A DNA stretch of 37,848 nucleotides from an uncultured Desulfobulbaceae bacterium (GTDB taxonomy: Bacteria; Desulfobacterota; Desulfobulbia; Desulfobulbales; BM004), in assembly GCA_947259115.1 (NCBI GenBank), contig CAMYKS010000026.1, forward strand, positions 1 to 37,848. The letters run 5' to 3'. Below the pieces are notes generated by a model. It made no database searches and was not told where the DNA came from. It saw only the letters and a list, made by a program, of their open reading frames with translations. Below, piece by piece: positions 16,689 through 24,966 of the stretch. A program made the position numbers and the translations under genes. The first letter of the stretch is position 1. Each line of letters starts with the position of its first letter.

Positions 16689-17381
16689 ATGAATAACGAG
16701 GATTTTAACTCAATGACGTTGGCTGAAGAGGATTCCGTTCCGCAGGGCTCCTTGCGTATACCAGGTGGTCTTTTTGTCGTTTTTGAAGGCATAGACGGAA
16801 CAGGAAAATCGACGCAACTCCTCCTGCTTGCTGAAAAACTGAGACAGCTGGGTTATGCTGTTGTTGCAACCTGTGAACCTACCAATGGCCCTTACGGGCG
16901 GATGATCAGGGAGTTGTTTGTTGACCGGGATACTGTTTCACGTGAAGAGGAGCTGGAGCTTTTCATTGCAGATCGCAAGCAGCACGTACAGGAAGTAATT
17001 ACACCTGCTCTCTCTGAAGGGTCTGCTGTGATCTGTGACCGCTACTATCTTTCAACAATTGCATACCAGGGTGCCAATGGCATGGATCCTGAGCTGATAC
17101 TGGAGAAGAATGAAAATTTCCCGATCCCTGACCTGGCAATTATTCTTGAAATAGAACCGGCCCAGGGTATTCATCGTATCCAGAACCAGAGGAATGAACA
17201 TCCCAATACCTTTGAGAAAGAGGCAAACCTGCAAAAAGTGGCAAAAATTTTCGCTTCCATGCAGCAGGATTATATTATGAGGATAAATGGTTCTGACTCC
17301 ATTGAAAATGTGCATCGCCGGGTGTTTGAGGCGGTTGCCAAAGTGTTGGCTCAAAAGACAACCCAACCCGGAGACGGCTGA
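16689..17381 (+). CDS. tmk: Thymidylate kinase
   Basis: Phosphorylates dTMP to dTDP for DNA synthesis. The 230-residue product has a P-loop GIDGTGKST at 34-42, the DRYYLSTIAYQG segment that binds dTMP, and EPTNGPYG near residue 65. An unusual N-terminal extension of about 25 residues precedes the usual start (LFVVFEGIDG). Translation may instead begin at an in-frame ATG at 16713, but this still leaves an extension. The gene lies alone between pdxA and the TPR gene. Confidence 0.93.
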   Translation: MNNEDFNSMTLAEEDSVPQGSLRIPGGLFVVFEGIDGTGKSTQLLLLAEKLRQLGYAVVATCEPTNGPYGRMIRELFVDRDTVSREEELELFIADRKQHVQEVITPALSEGSAVICDRYYLSTIAYQGANGMDPELILEKNENFPIPDLAIILEIEPAQGIHRIQNQRNEHPNTFEKEANLQKVAKIFASMQQDYIMRINGSDSIENVHRRVFEAVAKVLAQKTTQPGDG

Positions 17382-17446
17382 GATACATTTTAGTAATATA
17401 CCCACACAGGTCATGGTCTGAATAAAGATCAGGAGTTCAATTGAAT

Positions 17447-19282
17447 ATGCAGAGAAAAAGCTCAATATACAAAACAGCAGGGCTGTATAAAAAAAATAGT
17501 ATGGCAGGATGGCGTGCTGTCAGGGATCACAATTACTCCACCCTGCTTCACTTCGTTGGTTTTTTGGCTCTTGTTTTTCTATGCATCTCCTGTGCCGCTT
17601 CATCGGTAGAACCTCCTGCCCAGAGCAAGGTTCTCACCGGATATGACGACGCGGAACTGGAAAAAACGGCCGAGGCCAATGACATGGCCTGTTCTTATTT
17701 TTATTTTCTCTGGGGTAAAACCGCTGAAAACAACCAGCGCTTTGAAGAAGCACTCGAGGCCTATGAAAAAGCCCTGCTCTGTGATGAGGAAAGTGAATAT
17801 ATTAAACGTAAATTGGCGATTCTTCTCATCAAGATGGATCGTAAGGAGCAGGCTGCGCGAGTACTTGAGCAGATAATCAGCAGCAATCCCCTGGATTCGG
17901 AGAACAGGGTTTTGTTGGCCAAGGTATATGGCAGTTTGGGACGCAATGATGAGGCTGTGGCCATTTACCAGGAACTCCTGGAAATTAAGGAGGACCATGA
18001 CACATTGCTCATGCTCGGAACGCTCTATGCCCAAAATAAAGAGTATGACAAAGCGCAGAAAATACTCAACCGCCTCATCAAGCTTGAAGGTGACTCATAC
18101 CTGGCCCATTACTACCTGGCAAGGCTATACCGGGAGCTGCTGTATTACGATAAGGCAGCGGCCTCGTATGAAAAGGCGCTGGATCTCAACTGGTTTGAGA
18201 GGCTTGCCTATGAGGTGGCTGAATTTTATGAAGACCGGCAAGAGTATGATAAAGCTATCGTGGTATATAAAAGAATTATCGCGGATGGTGAATCAAGCGA
18301 CATGGCAAAAACAAGGCTGGTCAATCTGTATCTGACCCTGGATGAAAACGACAAAGCCCTGGAACTGTTACGTGATTTGCGCTCAATCCTGCCTGAAGCC
18401 CATAACGTTGATATAGCCATCAGCCGTATTCTCTTAAGCCAGGATAAGTATGACGAAGCCATCATGATTCTGGAGGATGTTTTACAGACCAATCCGGAGT
18501 TGACGGTTGTGCGCTACCTCCTTGCTATGGCGTATTACCAGAATAATGAAAACCAGAAGGCTGAAGAGCAGTTAACGTTCATCCCTGCCGAATCCAATCT
18601 TTATGAGGATAGTATTTTTCTGCGGGTTAAAACATTAAGCGAGAGCGATAATCAACCGGGGGCTATAGATCTTCTCCAGCAACAGGTTAATAATGCTGCC
18701 ACCAGAAAGTCCAGTTTCTATATTCTGCTGGCATCACTTTACAGGGAAAATGAAGAGGTTGAGCAGGGCAGGGATATCTATGAGCAGGCCATAAGGTTAT
18801 ACCCGGACGATGTGGATCTTCTCTACAACTACGGCATATTTCTTGAAAAAATAGGGGAGCAGGATAATGCCATGGCCAAAATGCAGGCGGTGCTGGTGCT
18901 GGATCCTGATAATGGGGCTGCGCTCAACTATGTCGGCTACACCTGGGCGGATAATAATATGCACCTGGAAAAGGCCCTGGAGTATATTAGAAAGGCGGTA
19001 GAACTACTGCCGGATGACGGGTATGTCAGGGATAGTTTGGGCTGGGTTTATTATAAGATGGGTGACGTCGAACAGGCAATAATCGAACTCCGGAAAGCTT
19101 CTGAAATGGTGGGCAACGACCCTGTGATTAAGGAACATCTCGGAGATATCTATATGCAGACAGAGCAATATGAAAAGGCGCGTGCTGCTTATGAAGAAGC
19201 CTATGAATTATATAAGGATAAAGAGAAAAAGCAAAACGTCGAGGCCAAGATTAACGCCATCAATTCCAGGGGCGCACAGTGA
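17447..19282 (+). CDS. TPR-repeat lipoprotein
   Basis: Large tetratricopeptide-repeat protein, about 611 residues, probably anchored in the outer membrane and facing the periplasm. A positively charged N-terminus and a hydrophobic stretch (LHFVGFLALVFLCIS) lead to a possible lipidated cysteine at about residue 49, a weak lipobox. The rest is filled by about a dozen TPR units, seen as repeated A-x-x-x-Y-x-x-A-L and L-G-x-x-Y patterns. A TTG at 17441 is closer to AGGAG (17431-17435) and could be the true start. Its stop overlaps the next lipoprotein gene by 4 nt, so the two are probably made together. Specific function is unknown; a scaffold or outer-membrane assembly role is an inference. Confidence 0.85.
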   Translation: MQRKSSIYKTAGLYKKNSMAGWRAVRDHNYSTLLHFVGFLALVFLCISCAASSVEPPAQSKVLTGYDDAELEKTAEANDMACSYFYFLWGKTAENNQRFEEALEAYEKALLCDEESEYIKRKLAILLIKMDRKEQAARVLEQIISSNPLDSENRVLLAKVYGSLGRNDEAVAIYQELLEIKEDHDTLLMLGTLYAQNKEYDKAQKILNRLIKLEGDSYLAHYYLARLYRELLYYDKAAASYEKALDLNWFERLAYEVAEFYEDRQEYDKAIVVYKRIIADGESSDMAKTRLVNLYLTLDENDKALELLRDLRSILPEAHNVDIAISRILLSQDKYDEAIMILEDVLQTNPELTVVRYLLAMAYYQNNENQKAEEQLTFIPAESNLYEDSIFLRVKTLSESDNQPGAIDLLQQQVNNAATRKSSFYILLASLYRENEEVEQGRDIYEQAIRLYPDDVDLLYNYGIFLEKIGEQDNAMAKMQAVLVLDPDNGAALNYVGYTWADNNMHLEKALEYIRKAVELLPDDGYVRDSLGWVYYKMGDVEQAIIELRKASEMVGNDPVIKEHLGDIYMQTEQYEKARAAYEEAYELYKDKEKKQNVEAKINAINSRGAQ

Positions 19283-20151
19283 GGAGACTGCCGCTTCACC
19301 GCCTCCCGTCCATAGTCTTGCTTTCTGTTTCCCTGGTTTTTATCCAGGGGTGTGCCAGGCCGATCCTGCAAACCTATCCTGCAAGCCGGCATGACATTGA
19401 GTTGGCAACAGAAGCATTTTTACGCCATCAGAAGTTGCATGCAGAGGTATGTAGTTGCTGTCTCGATGCTGAAGCTGATACAGCGCTTTCTGTTTCAGGC
19501 TGGTTCAGGGACCATACCGGAAAGCTTTCGGGCTATCTGCAGGCCATGGAACCCGGCTATATCAAGTTTGTTGCGTTAAACCCCCTGGGACAGCCCCTTT
19601 TCATTCTGGTCACTAACGGCAAGACGTTTAAAAGCCTTAATGTAATAGAAGCTAAAGCATATATGGGGTCAGTACATTCTGAAACCTTTAAGAGGTTTAC
19701 CCCTTTCGGTTTTGAGCCTGAATATTCTTATTACTGGTTGACCGGGCGATTACCGCCGGGAGATATGCAGATTAAAAAAGTTATGCGTGACCGGCAGCAG
19801 CAAAAATTCTGGCTGCAAATAAACCATAGCGATTCAAGCATGGACAGCATGGTTCTGTTTGATCCTGAGAGTATGGTAATTATGCGGCATGTTTTAAGAG
19901 ATGAAAGGGGGGACCATCTCCTGGATATACACTATTCAGACTACTTGCAGTTCGCGGAGAATTTGAGCTCCCCGGTTTCAGAAGTCGACAGAGAACTGTG
20001 CAGAATTCCGGCAGGGATTACCGTTTCCTCCAAAGGCGGTTCTGAAAAGATAGAGCTTAAACTCCATTCATTCTTCAGCGAGGCGAATTTTTCTGCAGCG
20101 GATTTTCAGCAGGATATCCCGGATAATTTCGAACAGCTGATTGTCAAATAA
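19279..20151 (+). CDS. LolB-like outer-membrane lipoprotein (DUF4292-like)
   Basis: A 290-residue lipoprotein with signal peptide and lipobox FIQGC, lipidated at Cys25. The mature part resembles the LolA/LolB half-barrel: alternating strands with SVSGWFRDHTGKLSGYLQA and a NPLGQPLFIL segment (PLGQ at 102-105), reminiscent of the conserved PLGQ of LolB. It may receive lipoproteins at the outer membrane, a job for which classic LolB is often missing in Desulfobacterota. It starts with GTG overlapping the TGA of the TPR gene. The homology call is by eye and moderate; the pairing with the TPR protein is clear. Confidence 0.7.
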   Translation: MRRLPLHRLPSIVLLSVSLVFIQGCARPILQTYPASRHDIELATEAFLRHQKLHAEVCSCCLDAEADTALSVSGWFRDHTGKLSGYLQAMEPGYIKFVALNPLGQPLFILVTNGKTFKSLNVIEAKAYMGSVHSETFKRFTPFGFEPEYSYYWLTGRLPPGDMQIKKVMRDRQQQKFWLQINHSDSSMDSMVLFDPESMVIMRHVLRDERGDHLLDIHYSDYLQFAENLSSPVSEVDRELCRIPAGITVSSKGGSEKIELKLHSFFSEANFSAADFQQDIPDNFEQLIVK

Positions 20152-20154
20152 TGC

Positions 20155-20319
20155 TAGGAGCCTGTCGGGGAATTATAATCGTAACGAAAAAATGAGGAAT
20201 TGAGATCAGATTTTCGGGAAATTGATGCGAATAGCATCGCTATTTAAAGAAAAATCACGGAAATTTGAGCCGATTCACTCGCTTTTGCAGTAGATTGGTA
20301 ATTCTTCGACAGGCTCCTA
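20155..20319. mobile_element. MITE-like element with 21-bp terminal inverted repeats
   Basis: A 165-bp non-coding element is bounded by inverted repeats at 20155-20175 and 20299-20319 that match at 19 of 21 positions (outer end TAGGAGCCTGTCG). Inside, AATAGC-ATC-GCTATT forms a small hairpin at about 20230-20244. It has no transposase. The left end is 3 nt after the LolB-like gene and the right end is 12 nt before the radical SAM start, so it fills the whole spacer. No clear target duplication was seen. Confidence 0.75.
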
Positions 20320-20331
20320 GCCTGTAAATTC

Positions 20332-22935
20332 ATGAATCCTGAGATGAAAAAAATGGACGAAAATATCGGCAGACTGTTAGCCCATGTTAAAAAGCCGAGC
20401 AGGTATATCGGCCATGAGTTCAATGCCTGCTACAAGAACTGGGATGAATCTGACCTCCGGGTTGCCCTGGTGTTCCCGGATCTCTATGAAATTGGCATGT
20501 CCCACCATGGCTTGCATATCCTCTATGCCATCATTAATGCGCAGGAGGGTTTACTGGCAGACAGGGTCTATGCGCCTGACAAGGATCTGGAGAAACTGCT
20601 GCAGGGTCAAAGTGCTTCCATTTTTGGAGTGGAATCCCGCAGGCCTTTGGCTGATTTTGACATGATCGGCATTACCCTGCCCTATGAACTCTGCTATACA
20701 AATATTCTGACAATTCTGGCGCTGGGCCATATCCCCTTCCGGTCATCTGAACGGAACAATTCACATCCTGTTATCATCGGCGGCGGTTCCGGCAGTTTCA
20801 ACCCTGAGCCGGTTGCAGACTTTTTTGATGCTGTTCTTTTAGGTGATGGCGAAGAGGCTGTTCTTGAAATTGCAGCTGCCTTAAAAACAGCCAAGGCCTC
20901 GAAATTGTCCCGACACGAAACCCTTGAGAAACTTACGGAAATACCCGGTGTCTATGTGCCCTCATTTTTTGAACCGCGTTACGATAAACAGGGAAAACTG
21001 CTGGCAGTCATGCCGCTGAAAAAAGGTTATGAGAAAACCTGCCGCCGTATTCTCCCTGACCTTGAAGCTTTTCAGACCCCGGGAAAACCGCTGGTTCCCC
21101 TGGTCCGCGTAGTACATGATCGTTTGGGCATTGAAGTGGCCCGTGGCTGCACCCGTGGCTGCCGTTTCTGCCAGGCCGGAATCATTTACAGGCCCGTACG
21201 TGAGCGTTCTGCCGACAGGGTGGTGGAGCTTGCTGAAAAAGGTATTGCTGCAGGAGGGTTTGATGAACTTGCACTGCTTTCCCTGTCAACAGGCGATTAT
21301 TCATGTCTTTCCCCGGCCCTGGGGCGTTTGATGGATTCTTTCGTGAAGCGCTATGTCTCTGTTTCCATGCCGTCCATGCGGGTTGGCACCCTGACGCCTG
21401 ACATTATGAATCAAATAAAGCGGGTACGAAAGACAGGCTTCACCCTGGCTCCAGAAGCCGGCACCGACCGGCTGCGCCAGGTGATCAACAAGGGTATAAC
21501 TGAAGAGGACCTGCTGCAGACCTGCAGAGATGCCAATGTCCTGGGCTGGAAATTGCTGAAATTTTATTTTATGTTCGGCCTGCCAACGGAAACAGAGGAA
21601 GATATCAGGGCCATTGCCGACCTGGTACGTAAAGCTGCCGGGACATCAACAGACAGGCGCTTGCGCATAAACGTCAGTGCGGCAACCTTTGTACCCAAAC
21701 CCCATACACCGTTTCAGTGGGAGCCGCAAATCTCCATTGAAGAGGCATTTGCCAGAATTGATCAGCTGAAAAAGAGTCTGCCAAGAGGAAATTATAAGCT
21801 CAAGTGGCATGATCCACGCCAGAGTTTTCTTGAAGGTGTGATGTCCCGGGGTGACAGGTTGCTCTCCAGGGTTATTGAAGAGGCCTGGGAGCGCGGAGCC
21901 CGCCTTGACGCCTGGACCGAACATTTTAACCTGAAAACCTGGCAGGATGCTGCTAAAGACTGCAGCCTTGATCTGGCTCACTATTTGAGGCGCCGTGACT
22001 TTGCAGAAATTCTGCCATGGCAGCACCTGGATACCGGTATTGAGCTGGAATTTTTGCAGGCTGAGTTGGAAAAATCACTGGCAGGAGACTATACGCCTGA
22101 TTGTCGCGTACACGGCTGCCAGAAATGCGGAGCCTGTGATTTCAAAGAGGTCAGGCCTGTGGTTCAATGTCAGGCAAAAAAACCGGATGAGACCGGCGAG
22201 CAGGAAATCATGCACTTCAATAGTAACGATGCTGCAGAAAAGGTTGCTGTGCCTAAACCGGTCAAAGAGGAAAAAACTATTGTAGAGAAACCCCAGTATT
22301 GGTATCGCCTTTTTTATGCCAAGCAGGGTGATGTCAGGTTGTTAAGTCATCTTGAATTGATCCAGGTATTTTTCCAGGCCTTCAGGAGAGCAGACATAAA
22401 GCTGCATCACTCACAGGGGTTTAATCCGGTGCCGAAAGCCTCTTTCAGCCCGGCCCTGCCTGTGGGCACTGAAAGCCTGGCCGAGTACCTTGATGTTAAT
22501 CCCACTGAAGAAATAAGTGATGAGAAAGGGTTCCTGTGCCGTATTAATGAGCAGTTGCCAAATGGCATTACGGTTCTGTCTGTTGCCGGAGTGCCTGACA
22601 AGAAAACAGCTGCAGAAGTAAAAAACCTCACCTGTTATTCCATAGCACTTAACCGTGAACTGTCTGGCCGGGACAGAGAGGCCCGTAACAGCTTTATGGA
22701 GAGTGAAAGTTATAGTATTAGCAAAATCAGAAAGGGTAAACAGCGTAAGCTGGACATCAGAAAACAGGTGGAAAGCTTAAATATTTCAGGAACTGACAGC
22801 CTGGAGATGATTCTGCTCAGCCAGGAAGGCAAGGCTGCAGGCAAGCCTGCAGAAATCCTCAAAGCGGTTCTGGCTTTAAGTGATGAGGAAATCCTGGACC
22901 TGAATATTTTAAAAAAATGGCACAGGGTAATTTAA
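20332..22935 (+). CDS. Fused radical SAM protein (TIGR03960 + TIGR03936/DUF2344)
   Basis: An 867-residue fusion. The N-terminal part (about 1-600) resembles B12-binding-type radical SAM proteins of the TIGR03960 group: a Rossmann-like first domain, then the cluster motif Cys273-x3-Cys277-x2-Cys280 that binds the SAM-cleaving 4Fe-4S cluster. A short Cys-rich HGCQKCGACDF bridge follows at about residue 600. The C-terminal part (about 655-867), beginning YWYRLFYAKQGDVRLLSHLEL, is the radical-SAM-linked DUF2344 domain. In other bacteria these are often two adjacent genes, frequently near rng and rplU. The reaction is unknown to me; RNA or ribosome modification is a guess from that known context. 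The start at 20332 sits directly downstream of the MITE; an ATG at 20344 is an alternative. Confidence 0.88.
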   Translation: MNPEMKKMDENIGRLLAHVKKPSRYIGHEFNACYKNWDESDLRVALVFPDLYEIGMSHHGLHILYAIINAQEGLLADRVYAPDKDLEKLLQGQSASIFGVESRRPLADFDMIGITLPYELCYTNILTILALGHIPFRSSERNNSHPVIIGGGSGSFNPEPVADFFDAVLLGDGEEAVLEIAAALKTAKASKLSRHETLEKLTEIPGVYVPSFFEPRYDKQGKLLAVMPLKKGYEKTCRRILPDLEAFQTPGKPLVPLVRVVHDRLGIEVARGCTRGCRFCQAGIIYRPVRERSADRVVELAEKGIAAGGFDELALLSLSTGDYSCLSPALGRLMDSFVKRYVSVSMPSMRVGTLTPDIMNQIKRVRKTGFTLAPEAGTDRLRQVINKGITEEDLLQTCRDANVLGWKLLKFYFMFGLPTETEEDIRAIADLVRKAAGTSTDRRLRINVSAATFVPKPHTPFQWEPQISIEEAFARIDQLKKSLPRGNYKLKWHDPRQSFLEGVMSRGDRLLSRVIEEAWERGARLDAWTEHFNLKTWQDAAKDCSLDLAHYLRRRDFAEILPWQHLDTGIELEFLQAELEKSLAGDYTPDCRVHGCQKCGACDFKEVRPVVQCQAKKPDETGEQEIMHFNSNDAAEKVAVPKPVKEEKTIVEKPQYWYRLFYAKQGDVRLLSHLELIQVFFQAFRRADIKLHHSQGFNPVPKASFSPALPVGTESLAEYLDVNPTEEISDEKGFLCRINEQLPNGITVLSVAGVPDKKTAAEVKNLTCYSIALNRELSGRDREARNSFMESESYSISKIRKGKQRKLDIRKQVESLNISGTDSLEMILLSQEGKAAGKPAEILKAVLALSDEEILDLNILKKWHRVI

Positions 22936-23331
22936 TGTTTTTCATTAGCTGATAATCGCTAGCCCGAATATTTCATGAACAGTTTTGATAAATTATTTTA
23001 AATATCTGTTTTTGTGATTTAAATTTATATTTCCAGTATATTTGTCCGGTTACAATTTGCACCAAGTGACTGAATAGATTTTTTTCAAAACTGTTCACCC
23101 CTCGGGCAAGCCGATACATCAGTATAGACTGCAGTGTGACCCGTTTCGCATACTAAAGTGTCGAAGTCTCCCTTTTCGGTCACTTATCTGCACAAACGAC
23201 TTTCACTTTGTCTGTCCGGCGTCTCGACTCGTGAAAAATGCGGGCTGGGGCAGTTTTTTTTAGATAGGTATGTTCTGGTCTGGAAATCTCTTTCATGGCA
23301 GAGGCAATATATATCTGATCAACACCAATAG
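22936..23331. other. Intergenic region with a 13-bp inverted repeat
   Basis: This 396-nt AT-rich spacer between convergent genes has no accepted gene. TGAACAGTTTTGA at 22976-22988 is exactly complementary to 23085-23097, enclosing 96 nt, which suggests a small degraded mobile element or a large structured region. A shorter GTGACC/GGTCAC pair lies at 23136-23183. No classic terminator was found for either flanking gene. Confidence 0.5.
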
Positions 23332-23907
23332 TTAAGCCTTCGGTTTCCACTCCCTGGCCATCTGTTTGGCTGCGGAGATCTGCTCCGGGCTCATTTTTCC
23401 TGTAAGGATTGTGATGTTTTTTCGGGCCTGGCTGTTGCCTTGCATGGAGGCTAAATGCAACCACATATAAGCCATTTCCAAATCCCTTTCCACCCCAACC
23501 CCTCTTACATATTTAACCCCAAAATAATTTTGGGCACGTGCTTCACCGTGCTGGGCTGCCTTGAGTTTCCATTTTTCAGCCTCTTTAATGTCCTGCTGGA
23601 TTCCCAAACCTTTCGCATATAATACACCAAGGATGTACTGCGCCTTTTTATGTTCCTGCGAGGCAGCCATGCGAAACCACTTTTCAGCTTCCCTGGTGTT
23701 ACGTTTAACCTCTGTGCCACGTTGATACATGCGGCCTAGATTGTATTGACCGTTCACATTTCCAAGCTCTGCGGCTTCGCGGAAGCATTTTACAGCTTCC
23801 TGAAGGTTAAGGGGAACGCCATCACCGCTTTGATACATTTTTCCTAAAATATTCTGGGCTCGCCCTCTTCTTTCACGGCCTCTGTGCGATTCAATTTCTT
23901 TCTTCAT
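23332..23907 (-). CDS. Sel1-like repeat protein
   Basis: A 191-residue protein of about four Sel1 repeats (e.g. AQNILGKMYQSGDGVPLN, AQYILGVLYAKGLGIQQD), a TPR-related solenoid used for protein-protein contacts. No signal peptide is visible, so it is probably cytoplasmic; partners are unknown. Its ATG at 23907 has GGAG about 9 nt upstream. A perfect 9-bp inverted repeat lies just before that site, suggesting operator or RNA-level control. The end shows conserved repeat character (YMWLHLASMQGNSQA), so it is not obviously truncated. Confidence 0.85.
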   Translation of the reverse strand: MKKEIESHRGRERRGRAQNILGKMYQSGDGVPLNLQEAVKCFREAAELGNVNGQYNLGRMYQRGTEVKRNTREAEKWFRMAASQEHKKAQYILGVLYAKGLGIQQDIKEAEKWKLKAAQHGEARAQNYFGVKYVRGVGVERDLEMAYMWLHLASMQGNSQARKNITILTGKMSPEQISAAKQMAREWKPKA

Positions 23908-23921
23908 GTTTTTTACTCCAC

Positions 23922-23949
23922 ATAAGTATCAACAGTGACTGATACTTAT
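23922..23949 (-). promoter_or_regulatory. Operator-like inverted repeat before the Sel1 gene
   Basis: ATAAGTATC (23922-23930) and its exact complement GATACTTAT (23941-23949) are separated by 10 nt, about two helical turns centre to centre. It lies 14 nt upstream of the Sel1 start and abuts the ribosome-binding site, so it could be a repressor site or an RNA hairpin affecting translation. Confidence 0.4.
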
Positions 23950-24057
23950 AGTATTTAGTCAGGGCAATGAATATGTACCGGGATTGACTCAATCAGCCTG
24001 GAACTGTGATGTCTTTTTTGCACTGAGACACCTGTGGTTAATTTTTTTACCGTATAA

Positions 24058-24282
24058 TTAACGGACTGCCTTTTTCTCTTCTTTGTAAACGGCTATTTCA
24101 ATTGAGCGGATAAGTTGTGCCTGGAGTGTATAGTGATCTTTTATTATGGGATGATGGGCGAACTTTGGCGCAAGGGCCAAACAAATTTTGAGGTTCCATT
24201 TCGGTTTTAGCAAATAAGGTTGCCAGCAGACATTTGCATGGACAGAATCCTTTTGTAAGAAACGACATAATATAAGATAACA
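24058..24282 (-). pseudogene. Start-less coding-like frame, possible gene remnant
   Basis: A 74-codon open frame on the minus strand, with no ATG or GTG, has protein-like composition: WQPYLLKPKWNLKICLALAP, then FAHHPIIKDHYTLQAQLIRS, ending in EIAVYKEEKKAVR. It is bounded upstream by an in-frame stop (24283-24285). I do not recognise the family. It may be the 3' fragment of a lost gene, and it lies beside the fragment of a histidine kinase. Chance openness is possible. Confidence 0.3.
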
Positions 24283-24392
24283 TTATTCAGCATATAAAGC
24301 TTGTTTGGCATTAGTATGTTGCCAGGAGGAGAAGAACTCACACATTTCATGTTATTTTAAGTTAAGGTGGATTTATCACTGATGTCAGCGGT

Positions 24393-24857
24393 GTGGTCAT
24401 CGGAACAACCTTCAGGATATATTTCCCGATGGCGGATGAAATGATAATGGCAGAGACAAAAGTTACTGAGACACTCCCATCCGATAATGAAAGAATCCTT
24501 TTTATTGATGATGAAGAGGTTCTGACGAAGATTGGTAAAAAAATCCTCGAATTACAAGGGTATTCAGTCACAACATTTACAAGCAGCATTGCGGCACTGA
24601 ATATATTCGAGTCGCAGCCGGATGATTTTGACTTAATAATAACAGACATTGCCATGCCTGATTTAAGCGGAAAAGAATTGGCTGTCGAATTACTAAAAAT
24701 CAGACCGGATATGCCGATTATTCTCTTTACCGGCTACAGTTCTATGATAGCAAAGGAAAGTGCCGAAGAGATCGGCATCTCTGAGTATTGCCTGAAGCCC
24801 TACGACAGTAAACAACTGGCAACGACTGTCAGAAAAGTATTGGATAAAAATGCCTGA
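24393..24857 (+). CDS. Receiver domain, remnant of a hybrid histidine kinase
   Basis: A complete CheY-like receiver with acidic pair Asp39/Asp40, phospho-acceptor Asp85 in DLIITDIAMPD, Thr113 and Lys135. The first residues (IGTTFRIYFP) are the typical end of a histidine-kinase ATPase domain, and the in-frame codons just upstream from 24366 read GGFITDVSG, also as in such kinases, before a TAA at 24363. The gene is therefore most likely the 3' end of a hybrid sensor kinase whose front is lost. It might still be expressed as a lone receiver from the GTG at 24393 or the ATGs at 24429-24447. No output domain is attached. Confidence 0.75.
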   Translation: MVIGTTFRIYFPMADEMIMAETKVTETLPSDNERILFIDDEEVLTKIGKKILELQGYSVTTFTSSIAALNIFESQPDDFDLIITDIAMPDLSGKELAVELLKIRPDMPIILFTGYSSMIAKESAEEIGISEYCLKPYDSKQLATTVRKVLDKNA

Positions 24858-24966
24858 AAACCCGGACACAGGCAGAATTCTTATTAGCCATTGCTTTGCT
24901 TTTCCATTAAAACTGCTTATAATTGATTTTTTGGTTACTAATAGCATGCAAGGCTAAAATTGATTT

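Larger units (their letters stand above)
23908..24392. other. Gene-poor region between Sel1 gene and response regulator
   Basis: This 485-nt region holds the operator-like repeat at 23922-23949, a start-less minus-strand frame at 24058-24282 and, at its right edge, the first codons of a histidine-kinase tail (from 24366). No intact gene was found, which suggests gene decay here. Confidence 0.5.

Noticed and set aside
23180..23331. Extra coding frame downstream of the Sel1 gene
   Set aside because: The open frame is mainly a shadow of the Sel1 gene; the remaining part has no start of its own or recognisable motif.
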